From Coprenecus sp902388455 (lineage in GTDB: Bacteria; Bacteroidota; Bacteroidia; Bacteroidales; UBA932), in contig OZ007032.1 in the NCBI GenBank assembly GCA_963931615.1, positions 2,666,001 to 2,730,000 on the forward strand: a DNA stretch of 64,000 nucleotides, given 5' to 3'. Below the pieces are notes generated by a model. That model was not told where the DNA came from, did no database searches, and saw nothing but the letters and a program-made list of their open reading frames with translations. Shown in pieces: positions 51,884 to 60,881 of the stretch. A program made the translations under genes and the position numbers. Position 1 is the first letter of the stretch. Each line of letters starts with the position of its first letter.

Positions 51884-53404
51884 TTACCTTAATTCCTCTA
51901 CTATCTTGAGGAACCGGCTGGAGCAGTATTCAAAGTTGCTGTCGAACTCGTGCTGGACTGGTTCGCGGACGATCACGCAGGTCCCTTTTCTGAGGAAGAC
52001 ACGCATCTGCCGATCAATGTCCGTAGTACGGATATCGGACGAGAAGATAATCGGCTCTATCCTCAGTGTGCGGCTGTCAGCGTCGAAGCTCCAGTATCTG
52101 CTGCTTTTCTTCTCGGTCAAGTCATTCAGGTTCATGCCCTCGGTCACATACTTGGCATAGGAAACGACCTTGGAGACGGAATCCCTGGCGGTGCCGACAT
52201 ACAGGTCGGGATAGATTACAAGGCAGGGGTCGGGGCCGTTTTTGCCCATGTAGATCAGGTCGTAGCTGTTGCGGTCGGCATCGACGAGGACATCGAAATC
52301 CTTCCATTGGGAGCATCCGGCAAATTCTATGAACAGGGTGTCCCTGACGGGCAGCCGGCTCTCATGGATAGCGCAGTCCATGTTCCTGACAGTCGACAGG
52401 CTGCCTGCGGATACCCCGATAAGACCCAGCAGTGACACTACCCAGACAATGAAGATGATGAGTCCGGGTTTCCATCTCGGAGACTTTAGCCTGAAGAGTA
52501 TAAGTATGCCGGCGTACAGCAGACCTATGAACGGCAGGATAACGGTGATGCAGGTAAGGACGGATATCAGTACGGATACCCATGCGGGGGCGTCGGTAAT
52601 CACTGAGAGGAACCACGATGTTCCGAATGCGTGCAGTCCGTTCCAGATGCCGATGCCGAAGACTGCCAGGAGCGAAGCGGCGCAGCCGGCCATGCCTATG
52701 AGGAAAAACATTGCGCCGAATATTATGCCGAAGCATCTTCCCAAGGCCTTCCAGAAGCCGCCGGTGCTCCTTACGCCTTCCTTTACTCCTCGGCTTACCT
52801 TTCTACTGACGTCCTTAGCCTCTTTTTCCACGGTTTTCTGGATATTCTTCAGGGATACGGAGCCTCCCTTCATGTTGTAGCGCTGCTCGACCGTACGGGC
52901 CTCGGGCATTGAAATCCACAGAATGACGTATGCAAACATGCCTAATACCGACATGCCCCAGCCCCAGTCCGCGAAAACCTCCAGCCAGAAAAAGAAGAAT
53001 ACCCAGACAGCGAAGGCGATACGGAATATCAGGGGATCTACGGAAAAATATGCACCAAGACCTCCGCATACTCCTCCTAAGATTTTATTGTCCGGGTCGC
53101 GGAACACTCTTTTCCTGTTCCGGGGCTGTTCTCCGCTTTCGGCTTCTGAGTCGAAGTCCTCCGGACGTCCCAGGATGTCGATGATCTCCTGTACGGTCTC
53201 AGGCGGTACTACTTTGTCCCGGTACCCTCTTTCGGACAGGAGCTCCGCTATCCTGGACTCTATCTCGGAGAGTATCTCTCCGCAGTTGGGGCTGCTCTCA
53301 TAGTGTATCTGCAGCCGTTCCAAATAGTCCCGCATCAGTTCATGCGCGTCCTGCTCCAAGGTGAACGCTATGTTGGCGATGCTGACTTTCACTACTTTTT
53401 GCAT
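51884..53404 (-). CDS. PspC-domain membrane protein, long form
   Basis: A 506-residue protein. Residues 1-90 are a cytoplasmic helical segment shared with the short PspC protein at 53785 (EILSEIESRIAELL, VVPPETVQEIIDILGRPEDF). The PspC domain is at about 98-165 (RVFRDPDNKILGGVCGGLGAYF plus a transmembrane pair). Further membrane spans lie between 215 and 330, and a C-terminal periplasmic domain follows. PspC proteins take part in envelope-stress responses. The PadR gene lies just upstream on the same strand. Confidence 0.85.
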   Translation of the reverse strand: MQKVVKVSIANIAFTLEQDAHELMRDYLERLQIHYESSPNCGEILSEIESRIAELLSERGYRDKVVPPETVQEIIDILGRPEDFDSEAESGEQPRNRKRVFRDPDNKILGGVCGGLGAYFSVDPLIFRIAFAVWVFFFFWLEVFADWGWGMSVLGMFAYVILWISMPEARTVEQRYNMKGGSVSLKNIQKTVEKEAKDVSRKVSRGVKEGVRSTGGFWKALGRCFGIIFGAMFFLIGMAGCAASLLAVFGIGIWNGLHAFGTSWFLSVITDAPAWVSVLISVLTCITVILPFIGLLYAGILILFRLKSPRWKPGLIIFIVWVVSLLGLIGVSAGSLSTVRNMDCAIHESRLPVRDTLFIEFAGCSQWKDFDVLVDADRNSYDLIYMGKNGPDPCLVIYPDLYVGTARDSVSKVVSYAKYVTEGMNLNDLTEKKSSRYWSFDADSRTLRIEPIIFSSDIRTTDIDRQMRVFLRKGTCVIVREPVQHEFDSNFEYCSSRFLKIVEELR

Positions 53405-53434
53405 TTTTATAAATTTTAAAAAATTTAAAAACGT

Positions 53435-53773
53435 CTATCTGTCCCTGAGAAGTCGGATGGTTTCCACTATCTCCTGCCAGGCGGAGTCCATCTCGGCGAG
53501 GGCCTGGCGTCCCTTGTCGGTAATCTGGTAGTATTTGCGGGGCGGTCCCTGGGGGGATTCCTCCCAGCGGTAAGTGAGCAGTCCCTGGTTCTTCTGACGG
53601 ATCAGCAGGGGATAGATGGTGCCCTCGACCACTATCATCCGGGCTTCCTTGAGCTCCGAGAGAATGGAGGAGGCGTAGGAGTCCTTCTTGCTGAGGATAC
53701 TGAGAATGCAGTATTCGAGGACTCCTCGGCGCATCTGGGTCTTTACGTTCTCTACGTTGTTCATTACATCCAT
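53435..53773 (-). CDS. PadR-family transcriptional regulator
   Basis: A 112-residue PadR regulator with the winged helix (RRGVLEYCILSILSKKDSYASSILSELKEARMIVVEGTIYPLLIRQKNQGLLTYRWEESPQGPPRKYYQITDKGR) and a short C-terminal dimerisation helix. PadR proteins often regulate the membrane-stress genes next to them. It is flanked by two PspC genes, with 11 nt to the upstream one, and probably controls them. Confidence 0.93.
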   Translation of the reverse strand: MDVMNNVENVKTQMRRGVLEYCILSILSKKDSYASSILSELKEARMIVVEGTIYPLLIRQKNQGLLTYRWEESPQGPPRKYYQITDKGRQALAEMDSAWQEIVETIRLLRDR

Positions 53774-53784
53774 GGCGGTACCTC

Positions 53785-54390
53785 CTAATGATTTTCAGTG
53801 TTGTAGAATCTGCGCATATTCTCGGCCGTGACCGGAAGACCGTGCATCCGGCATTTCTCCGCGCTGGTACGGGCGGCCGGGACGGCTATCCAGAGGATGA
53901 GGTAGATCCAGCCCCCGAAGGAGCCGAAGAGGAAGAGGCAGACAAACAGAATGCGGATGACCAGCACGTCAACGTCGAAATAGCAGGCCAGGCCGGATGC
54001 TACACCGCCTATGACGTGGTGGTCCTTGTCGCGGTAGAGTTTCCTGACGGGACGGTTCTCACGGCCTGAGTGCCAGTATTCGCCGGAGTTGCCGCTTCCT
54101 CCTGAACTGCTGAAGCCGGCGTCTCCCGGTATTTCCGAGCCGTCGGGCATACCGAGCTGGGCGATGACCCGCTCTACGAGAGAGATATCCACGACCTCCT
54201 GACGGGAGGACATGGATTCGGTGAAGATCTCTGCGATACGCATTTCCAGGTCGTCCATGACCTCTTTGGTCTGGTAGCCCATGCCGGTTTTGGAGCGGAA
54301 TGCGTTGAGATAAGAGCTGAGACGGTCGAAGGCGTCCTCGTCGATGACGAAGCTACGGCCTCCGATACCTACATTGAGAACTTGTTTCAT
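53785..54390 (-). CDS. PspC-domain membrane protein, short form
   Basis: A 201-residue protein built like the first third of the long PspC protein: N-terminal helical segment (TKEVMDDLEMRIAEIFTESM), Ser/Gly-rich linker, then PspC (KLYRDKDHHVIGGVASGLACYFDVDVLVIRILFVCLFLFGSFGGWIYLILWIAVP). It is the first gene of the PspC-PadR-PspC operon. Confidence 0.9.
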   Translation of the reverse strand: MKQVLNVGIGGRSFVIDEDAFDRLSSYLNAFRSKTGMGYQTKEVMDDLEMRIAEIFTESMSSRQEVVDISLVERVIAQLGMPDGSEIPGDAGFSSSGGSGNSGEYWHSGRENRPVRKLYRDKDHHVIGGVASGLACYFDVDVLVIRILFVCLFLFGSFGGWIYLILWIAVPAARTSAEKCRMHGLPVTAENMRRFYNTENH

Positions 54391-54509
54391 AACTTTACTA
54401 TTGTGGTGTGTTGATTATTCTGCAATGCAAATATATGTAAAATTTTTATTACCTTGTATCACAAAGTACATAAAATGTAAAAATTCTTTGTGCCGTATAT
54501 GCCGTGCAC

Positions 54510-55949
54510 CTATCGGAAGAGATCTTCCATTGTTATGATACTCTGAATCTTTCCGGCGTATTCGTTGCTCCGTAGACCATACGTTGTGATGAATGTCTGA
54601 TGAATGGCCTTTTTAGGGCGGGCAACATCAAGGAATGTCTGAAGGCGGTCTCTCAACTTACGGTCGTAGTCTTTTGTGACAGTATATTCAGATAGACTGA
54701 ATTTGATTTCGCATAGGTTTATGATTCTGTCTGCCCGGTCTATCAGCATGTCAATCTGTGTGCCGTCGTGTGTCTCATCCCCTTTGAATGTCCAGGAAAA
54801 TGTTTCTGTGTGTACTCCGGATATTCCAAGTGCCGATTTGATCTGACGGATATGTGCGAAACAGACATTTTCAAAAGCAAGACCTCTCCAGGCGTTGGTG
54901 CCTGGGGAAAACAGACTGTTTTCCCAGAACGCTTCATCGTTGGTCTTGTGACCGTCTATGAATTTGAGATAAAACAGGCAGAAAGGGTCTGTCAGTCTGT
55001 ACCGCAGATCCCTTGAGCGTCCGGAAAAGTCCTGGAACGCGGATATGAAACCGTTCTCTCTCAGGACTCTGAGTATTTTAGTGAGACCTCCGCCTGATGA
55101 CGGGGCCTTTGCCGCTATTTCCTCTCTGGTATAACCGTTGCTTGAGGTTGACAGGAACCTTACGATGTGTTTGTAGTCTTCCGGATTTACGAACAGTGAG
55201 TTGAACAGCCTGTCAAACTCATTTGATAATTCAGATCCGTGTCTGAATAAAAGATAATCCACATTCTGGGCTAGGCTCCGTTCCTTTGTCAAGGAGTTCA
55301 GGTAATAAGGGATGCCCCCGAATATCATCCAGCTTTGTACGATATCGTATCGGTCTATTCTGACCTGATTGAGTCGAAACAGTTTTTCAGTCTCTGCCAA
55401 TGTCATCGGAGGCAGGCAAATCTGCTTGGTGAGACGTCCGTAAAGTCCTCCTGTATTGTTTATCAGATTGTCGTTGATCCATGAGGTGGCAGAGCCGCAT
55501 ACAATCAGCATAAGATTGTCCTGTCCTGCACCCCATCCGTTCCAGAAATGTTCCAAAGCGGTTATAAAGCCTGAGCGATGAGTATCCATCCACGGTACTT
55601 CGTCCAGGAAAACAACCTGTCTGGTTTCTTTTCCCTTGCTTTCCAGTAATTCAATCAGTAGATTGAATGCTTCCATCCAGCTGGAAGGAGCAGTGGTGTT
55701 TCCTGAACCGTAACGCGCCAGTGACAATGTGAAGTTGCGTAATTGTTCGGATAGCAGTTTCTTGCCGTTTAGCTCAAAAGGCGAAAGTCCTGTATGGTAG
55801 AATGCGAATCTGTCCTTGAACATTTCTCTTATCAGGAAAGTTTTCCCGATCCGTCGTCTTCCATAGATAGCGATAAACTCGCTTTTTCCACTGTGGTACA
55901 GGTTGTTAAGAGTTGCCTGCTCAATGTCTCTTCCTATTATTTCCGTCAT
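54510..55949 (-). CDS. P-loop ATPase with C-terminal DUF234/nuclease-like domain
   Basis: A 479-residue protein of the archaeal-type ATPase family widespread in Bacteroidota. Walker A is GRRRIGKT (30-37), Walker B VVFLDEVPW (Asp116, Glu117), and a winged helix lies around 265-310 (GYTREEIAAKAPSSGGGLTKILRVL). The C-terminal DUF234 domain shows a PD-(D/E)xK-like pattern (QIDMLIDRADRIINLCEIKFS, about 400-420). Cell role unknown; a defence or mobile-element link is possible. It is clearly AT-richer than its neighbours and has a duplicated palindromic promoter. A transfer origin is inferred. Confidence 0.88.
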   Translation of the reverse strand: MTEIIGRDIEQATLNNLYHSGKSEFIAIYGRRRIGKTFLIREMFKDRFAFYHTGLSPFELNGKKLLSEQLRNFTLSLARYGSGNTTAPSSWMEAFNLLIELLESKGKETRQVVFLDEVPWMDTHRSGFITALEHFWNGWGAGQDNLMLIVCGSATSWINDNLINNTGGLYGRLTKQICLPPMTLAETEKLFRLNQVRIDRYDIVQSWMIFGGIPYYLNSLTKERSLAQNVDYLLFRHGSELSNEFDRLFNSLFVNPEDYKHIVRFLSTSSNGYTREEIAAKAPSSGGGLTKILRVLRENGFISAFQDFSGRSRDLRYRLTDPFCLFYLKFIDGHKTNDEAFWENSLFSPGTNAWRGLAFENVCFAHIRQIKSALGISGVHTETFSWTFKGDETHDGTQIDMLIDRADRIINLCEIKFSLSEYTVTKDYDRKLRDRLQTFLDVARPKKAIHQTFITTYGLRSNEYAGKIQSIITMEDLFR

Positions 55950-55963
55950 AATATCAGATTAAG

Positions 55964-56060
55964 CTTGCCAAAAGTAGCTAAAAAAGTTGGTTTTGGCAAG
56001 AGTTCGCATATTAAATCTTGCCAAAAGTAGTTAAAAGAGTTGGTTTTGGCAAGAGTTCGC
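55964..56060 (-). promoter_or_regulatory. tandem palindromic promoters of the ATPase gene
   Basis: Two 44-bp units (55964-56007 and 56017-56060) identical at 42 of 44 positions, period 53 bp. Each holds the 10-bp arms CTTGCCAAAA and TTTTGGCAAG. Read leftward, each unit is a full promoter: CTTG as -33, 20 nt, then TACTTTTG as -7 (55976-55969 and 56029-56022). So the palindrome arms coincide with the two promoter elements. The nearer -7 element is 19 nt from the ATG. Confidence 0.75.
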
Positions 56061-56074
56061 TGGTCTGGATGGCC

Positions 56075-56767
56075 TTAGTGCTGGAGGCGGTTGAAGAGCA
56101 TGCCGACGTAGAGGCGGGGACCGTTTGAGAAGTCGTTCTGAGGACCGGTGGCGTTGAGGAGCCAGTCCGTTTTCAGTACGAGACTGAGTTTGGGAGTGAG
56201 GGAGACTTCAATTCCGAGGAAAGGGGCAATGGCCATGAAGGCGTATTTGTGCATGGCGGCCTGAGGCTCTGTGACGAAGTCGTCGGTACTGCCCTCTGCG
56301 ATAATATGGTTCTTGACACCTCCGCCGCCTATGACACAGCCTACGAATGGGTGCACCCGGCCCTTGGTACGGCGGATGTAGTCCACCAGTATGCCTCCCC
56401 AGCCGGTGTGGGCATAGGAGGGAGAGGGGGAGTAATTGACATTGGAACTGTGCCCCTCGGTCCCGATGCGGAGCATGTCGGTGGGAGTCCCGAAGGCGAA
56501 TTTGACGTGCCCTCCGATTCCGAATGCGGCGCCTCTTATCTGCATTGTGCCTAATGGCAGGGCAGCTGTGGAGTAAATCCCGAACGGACGGCTGAAGATG
56601 TAGCCGCTGTGCAGCATCATGCCGCCGATGTAGCCGCGGAAACGGAATTCAGTGCTCTCTGTTTGTGATGCCGTATCCTTAATTATTGCCGAAGCATGTA
56701 CACAATGCGGCATGGCCAGCAGTATGGCGGCAGTGAGGGCGGCAGTCAGCAGTCGTCTTTTCTTCAT
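56075..56767 (-). CDS. predicted outer-membrane beta-barrel protein, unknown function
   Basis: A 230-residue exported protein (signal peptide about 1-26, MKKRRLL to VHAS). Gly/aromatic strands alternate in barrel style (FRFRGYIGGMMLHSGYIF, GGHVKFAFGTP, LGIEVSLTPKLSLVLKTDWLL, LYVGMLFNRL). I recognise no named family. It resembles in style the barrel at 22892. The ATG at 56767 gives the signal peptide; an open frame to 56803 does not. It lies 42 nt after the LuxR-type regulator's stop. Confidence 0.65.
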   Translation of the reverse strand: MKKRRLLTAALTAAILLAMPHCVHASAIIKDTASQTESTEFRFRGYIGGMMLHSGYIFSRPFGIYSTAALPLGTMQIRGAAFGIGGHVKFAFGTPTDMLRIGTEGHSSNVNYSPSPSYAHTGWGGILVDYIRRTKGRVHPFVGCVIGGGGVKNHIIAEGSTDDFVTEPQAAMHKYAFMAIAPFLGIEVSLTPKLSLVLKTDWLLNATGPQNDFSNGPRLYVGMLFNRLQH

Positions 56768-56809
56768 GGCGGTTATTCTGGGAATTTGCCGCGAAGATAG
56801 CAAAATTCC

Positions 56810-57415
56810 CTATTCTACCGAGGCCGGGTCGATCAGGTTGTTCAGGAGGGCGTAGACCGTCAGGCCGGCGACGGTCTTGATGCCGGTCTTGCGGGTGATG
56901 TTCTTGCGGTGGGTGATGACGGTGTAGATCGAGAGGTGGAAGCGGTCGGCTATCTCCTTGTTGAGCATACCCTGGGCCACGCAGACCAGGATCTCTTTCT
57001 CACGGGCGGAGAGTTCCTCCCGGTTCTCGGTCCGGGGGCCGCCGGATGACTGCGCCAGGGAGTTCCGGAGCTTGCTGATGACGGCCGCCGGGGTGTCGTA
57101 GATGCTGATGGTCTCGTCGTAGCTTTTTATGGTCTCGTCGTCCGTGACGGCTGTCGGGGCGGCTATCACCGCGGCGTCGGTCAGGTCGGAGATGCGGCTG
57201 CGGCCTGCCGGGCGGGAGGCGAAGTCGAAGATTATGGGGTCTACGATCACGATGTCCGTCATGCTGTCCCGGACCGTTGCCTCGTTCTCGCGGGAGAGGT
57301 CGGTCAGCACGGTCTCGACGGTGAAGCCTCCGTGCTCCTCGAGTATGGAGGTGATGCCGCGGGCGATGATCCGCGACGGGGTTATGAGCAGTATTTTCTT
57401 CTTTGTCACTGACAT
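56810..57415 (-). CDS. LuxR-type regulator with receiver-like N-terminus
   Basis: A 201-residue protein. Residues about 7-115 look like a receiver domain with IVIVDPIIF holding the only clear acceptor Asp; the usual N-terminal acidic pair is missing, so phosphorylation is doubtful. The C-terminal LuxR helix-turn-helix is intact (LSAREKEILVCVAQGMLNKEIADRFHLSIYTVITHRKNITRKTGI). Its start overlaps the end of the hemerythrin gene by 10 nt, so the two are translated together and the regulator probably serves the same stress response. Confidence 0.85.
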   Translation of the reverse strand: MSVTKKKILLITPSRIIARGITSILEEHGGFTVETVLTDLSRENEATVRDSMTDIVIVDPIIFDFASRPAGRSRISDLTDAAVIAAPTAVTDDETIKSYDETISIYDTPAAVISKLRNSLAQSSGGPRTENREELSAREKEILVCVAQGMLNKEIADRFHLSIYTVITHRKNITRKTGIKTVAGLTVYALLNNLIDPASVE

Positions 57416-58083
57416 TTTCCTTCCAGTCTGTTAACCATAGGGATGAGGATTGAGTTCTCGATCAGGGTATGCTTCTCCAGGTCGGCTTCTAAGGTGCAGA
57501 GCCGCGAGAGGGCCTTGATGGCGGTGACCGTGTCGCACACCGGGGGCAGGTACTTCATGACGATGTTCCTCAGGTCGTTGAGCTTCTCATCTATGTTGTT
57601 GTGGTTCTCTTCGAATGTCTCCATGCTGTAGCCCTCGACCCTCTGTCCGCCGGCCACCGAGCGCACGTAGGGGAAGACGATGTCCTCCTCGTAGGCGAAG
57701 TGGTTCTCCACTTCCTCCCGGTACCCGTCGAAGAAGCGCATGATCACGTCCCGCTGCATCGGGGTGCAGGGGCGGAGCAGGTCCTCGAAGATGCGGCTCA
57801 GGTCCTGAATCTCATGGTCGAGGTAGTAGGAGTGCGAGGCGTGGAGGTATCTGACCAGGTCAATGGCCGAGGCGGCGGTCATCATCTCAGTCGTGGGGAC
57901 GTAGCCCTCGGTGGCATACACGTTGGCTATGAGGAGGAAGGTGTCGCAGTTGACCCCGCTCTCGCGGCAGGTCTCCTCGACGGTCTTCTCCCCGAAGCCC
58001 AGCTTGATGCCCAGGCGGTAGATGACGGTCAGCAGTCGGTAGTCGGCGCCGATGAGGTCGGCCATTTTCATATTCTTTCTCAT
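57406..58083 (-). CDS. RIC/ScdA-like hemerythrin-domain protein
   Basis: A 225-residue protein. The N-terminal 75 residues resemble the DUF542/ScdA_N helical segment (RLLTVIYRLGIKLGFGEKTVEETCRESGVNCDTFL). The rest is a hemerythrin-like four-helix bundle with likely iron ligands in LDHEI, HFAYEEDIVFP, ENHNNIDEKL and HTLIENSIL. RIC/ScdA-type proteins repair iron-sulfur clusters after nitrosative or oxidative damage. FeoAB lies just upstream on the same strand. The start is ATG at 58083, 16 nt after a TATATTTG element. Confidence 0.87.
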   Translation of the reverse strand: MRKNMKMADLIGADYRLLTVIYRLGIKLGFGEKTVEETCRESGVNCDTFLLIANVYATEGYVPTTEMMTAASAIDLVRYLHASHSYYLDHEIQDLSRIFEDLLRPCTPMQRDVIMRFFDGYREEVENHFAYEEDIVFPYVRSVAGGQRVEGYSMETFEENHNNIDEKLNDLRNIVMKYLPPVCDTVTAIKALSRLCTLEADLEKHTLIENSILIPMVNRLEGKCQ

Positions 58084-58099
58084 TGTGCAGTATTTTCCA

Positions 58100-58107
58100 C
58101 AAATATA
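58100..58107 (-). promoter_or_regulatory. -7 promoter element of the hemerythrin/LuxR operon
   Basis: TATATTTG on the minus strand, 16 nt before the ATG at 58083. Confidence 0.6.
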
Positions 58108-58133
58108 GTGATTTCATTTCATCCTAAAAGAGA

Positions 58134-58170
58134 ACGGACCCCGGGGCCTGTCGCAGGTGCAGGGGTCCGT
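58134..58170 (-). terminator. hairpin between feoAB and the hemerythrin gene
   Basis: Perfect 9-bp arms ACGGACCCC (58134-58142) and GGGGTCCGT (58162-58170), with CCTG/CAGG pairing inside. Read leftward it is followed by TTCTCTTTT, fitting a terminator for feoAB. Confidence 0.6.
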
Positions 58171-58281
58171 AACTTTCCAAACTTATGAGTAATTAAGCAA
58201 AGATTGAAATAACAACACTACATTATGGATATAACGGGTGCAAAGGTACTGTCCTTACTCTTTCCGGTCAATCCTAATAAA

Positions 58282-58321
58282 TAGGTATTTGCCTTAGCGG
58301 CCTTCCCACATTGTAGGTATT
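58282..58321 (+). repeat. two TAGGTATT motifs downstream of feoAB
   Basis: TAGGTATT at 58282-58289 and 58314-58321, 32 bp apart. The same 8-mer is part of the palindrome upstream of feoAB (60923-60930). Confidence 0.35.
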
Positions 58322-58330
58322 CTGCCGGTG

Positions 58331-60856
58331 TCAGAGCAGCAGGAGGGCGGTGCGGTAGACGATGAAGGCGACAATCCAGGCGAGGACGATGGTGTAGACG
58401 GCGGAGATGACGGCCCATTTCCAGCCGCCGCTCTCGTTCTTGATGGCTACGAAGGTGGCGATGCAGGGGAAATAGAGCAGGACGAAGACCATGAAGGCGA
58501 GGGCCGCGGCCGGGGTGGTGGTCCGGGCGAGGGCATTCTGCAGCATGGTGTCGCCGGAGACGGTTTCGGTTTCAGCCCCGGCTGTCACAGGAGCAGTCGC
58601 GTCGGCGGTTTGGGATGATACGGTACCGGCAGATGCTGTTCCGGGATCGCCTGCGGCTGAGGGGAAGCGCTCCTGCTCACCGCTGTAGAGTACGCCCATG
58701 GTGCTGACCACAAGTTCTTTCGCGGCTACACCGGAGATGATGCCGACGCCCATCTTCCAGTCGAAGCCGAGGGGCTCGAGGACGGGCTCGATGGCCTTGC
58801 CGATCATGCCGATGTAGGAGTTCTCCTGCTGCTCGGCGGGGGTGGCATAGCGGTCGTGATGGGGGAAGTAGCCGAGGAACCAGATGATGATCGAGGCTAC
58901 GAGGATGATGCCGGCCATCTTGTGCAGGTACTGCTTGCCCTTCTCCCAGGTGTGGCGGAAGACGGACTTGGAGGTCGGGACGCGGTAGGGCGGCAGCTCC
59001 ATGACGAAGGGCAGGTTGTCGTCCTTGATGAAGCGGCTCATCACCTTGGCCGAGATGATGGCCATGACGATGCCGAGGGCGTAGAGGCCGAGGAGTACGA
59101 GCGAGCCGTTGCGGGGGAAGAAGGCCCCGGCCACGAGGATGTACACGGGCAGGCGGCCGGCGCAGGACATCATGGGGATGATGAGCATGGTGACCAGGCG
59201 GCTCTTGTGGTTCTCGATAGTACGGGTGGCCATGATGGCGGGTACGTTGCAGCCGAAGCCCATGATCATGGGTATGAACGACTTGCCGTGCAGGCCTATC
59301 TTGTGCATGAGCTTGTCCATGATGAAGGCGGCGCGGGCCATGTATCCGGAGTCCTCCAGCAGTGAGATGAACAGGTAGAGAATCAGGATGTTGGGTAGGA
59401 ATACCAGCACGCTGCCCACTCCTCCGATGATGCCGTCCACTACCAGATCCTTCAGCATGCCCTCCGGCATGGTGGTGGCCACGAAGGCCCCGAATTTCTC
59501 CACCAGCCACTCAATCCAGGTCATCGGGTATTCGCCCAGACGGAAGGTGGCCTCGAAGATGATGTACAGCAGGAGGATGAATATCGGGAAGGCGGCCCAG
59601 CGGTTGGTGACCACGGCGTCTATCTTGTCGGTAATGGTATGCTTTTTCCGTACCTGTCCGGGAGTGTAGGTCTCCTTGAGGGCGCCCTGGACGAAGGCGT
59701 ATTTGGCGTCTACGATGGCGGCCTCGGCATTGGTGCCTCCGAGCAGTCCCTCTATGCGCCTGTTCTCCTCGAAGCGGGCTGCGATGATCTCGTCGTGGTT
59801 GGGCAGGGCCTCGACTATGGCCTCCACATCGGAATCGTTCTCGAGGTACTTGATGGCCAGCCAGCGGGTGGAATAGTGGGTGCGTATGTCGTCGTTTTTC
59901 TGAATCAGCAGCTTGATGCGGTCGATGCTGTTCTCCAGCTCCTGTCCGTGGTTGATGTGGATGTGGCGGGCCAGGGACGGGTCGTTGTGCTCGTAGATCT
60001 GGATGACGGTGTCGAATAACTTGTCAATGCCCTGTCCGCTGCGGCTGACCGTGGGCACTACCGGCATTCCGAGCAGGTGCCCCAGAGTCACGGTGTCCAG
60101 CCTGTCTCCCCTGGCCTGAAGCTCGTCGTACATGTTCAGGGCCATGACTACGCGGAGATTCATGTCGATGATCTGGGCGGTCAGATAGAGGTTCCTCTCC
60201 AGATTCGAGGCGTCCACTACGTTTATGACTACGTCGGGGATGTTGTCAATCAGATTCTTGCGGACGTACAGCTCCTCAGGACTGTAGGCCGAGAGGGAGT
60301 AGGTGCCCGGCAGGTCGACGAGGACAAAATGGTAGCCCTTGTATTCGAACCGCCCTTCCTTGGCATCGACGGTCACTCCGCTGTAGTTGCCGACCCTCTC
60401 GTGGGAGCCGGAGGCAATGTTGAACAGGGAGGTCTTGCCGCAGTTGGGATTGCCCACGAGGGCGACCCGGACCGTATGACGGCGCTCCTCCGCGAGCTGC
60501 CGCATCCTCCGGTCGAGGTCCTCCGCATCGGAGCAGTCCGGTTCGCGGCTGCTCAGTCCGGGGGTACCGGCAGAATTCCGGGATGCCTCCGGCTCCGTTA
60601 CATTGTCCTGAGCCGCCTGAGCCTTGGCCTCGCTCTCGCTGATGACCTCTATCTCGCGGGCCTCGTCCCTGCGGAGCGATATCTTGTATCCTATGATCTC
60701 GTATTCTATGGGGTCCCTGAGAGGAGCGTTGAGCACTACCCTGACCTCCTTTCCCTTGATGAACCCCATCTCGGTGATTCTCTTGCGGAAGGAGCCGTGT
60801 CCGCTCACTTTGACTATAATACCTCTTTCACCTGTTTTCAGATCCGAAAGTTTCAT
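58331..60856 (-). CDS. feoB: ferrous iron transporter, FeoA-FeoB fusion
   Basis: An 841-residue protein. Residues 1-75 are a FeoA SH3-like domain (MKLSDLKTGERGIIVKVSGHGSFRKRI, KEVRVVLNAPLRDPIEYEIIGYKISLRRDEAREI). A linker leads to the FeoB G domain (GNPNCGKTSLFN near 140, DLPGTYSL) and the membrane core with two Gate motifs (GLHGKSFIPMIMGFGCNVPAIMATRTI; PMMSCAGRLPVYIL). It imports Fe2+ across the inner membrane. The fusion is usual in Bacteroidota. A low-complexity Ala/Thr/Gly stretch interrupts the C-terminal part near residue 750. Confidence 0.95.
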   Translation of the reverse strand: MKLSDLKTGERGIIVKVSGHGSFRKRITEMGFIKGKEVRVVLNAPLRDPIEYEIIGYKISLRRDEAREIEVISESEAKAQAAQDNVTEPEASRNSAGTPGLSSREPDCSDAEDLDRRMRQLAEERRHTVRVALVGNPNCGKTSLFNIASGSHERVGNYSGVTVDAKEGRFEYKGYHFVLVDLPGTYSLSAYSPEELYVRKNLIDNIPDVVINVVDASNLERNLYLTAQIIDMNLRVVMALNMYDELQARGDRLDTVTLGHLLGMPVVPTVSRSGQGIDKLFDTVIQIYEHNDPSLARHIHINHGQELENSIDRIKLLIQKNDDIRTHYSTRWLAIKYLENDSDVEAIVEALPNHDEIIAARFEENRRIEGLLGGTNAEAAIVDAKYAFVQGALKETYTPGQVRKKHTITDKIDAVVTNRWAAFPIFILLLYIIFEATFRLGEYPMTWIEWLVEKFGAFVATTMPEGMLKDLVVDGIIGGVGSVLVFLPNILILYLFISLLEDSGYMARAAFIMDKLMHKIGLHGKSFIPMIMGFGCNVPAIMATRTIENHKSRLVTMLIIPMMSCAGRLPVYILVAGAFFPRNGSLVLLGLYALGIVMAIISAKVMSRFIKDDNLPFVMELPPYRVPTSKSVFRHTWEKGKQYLHKMAGIILVASIIIWFLGYFPHHDRYATPAEQQENSYIGMIGKAIEPVLEPLGFDWKMGVGIISGVAAKELVVSTMGVLYSGEQERFPSAAGDPGTASAGTVSSQTADATAPVTAGAETETVSGDTMLQNALARTTTPAAALAFMVFVLLYFPCIATFVAIKNESGGWKWAVISAVYTIVLAWIVAFIVYRTALLLL

Positions 60857-60881
60857 GCTGCAAATGGTCTCTAAATCCGGG

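Noticed and set aside
55964..56060. CRISPR-like repeat with spacer
   Set aside because: Only two units, a 9-nt gap, and each unit is a promoter; no cas gene nearby.
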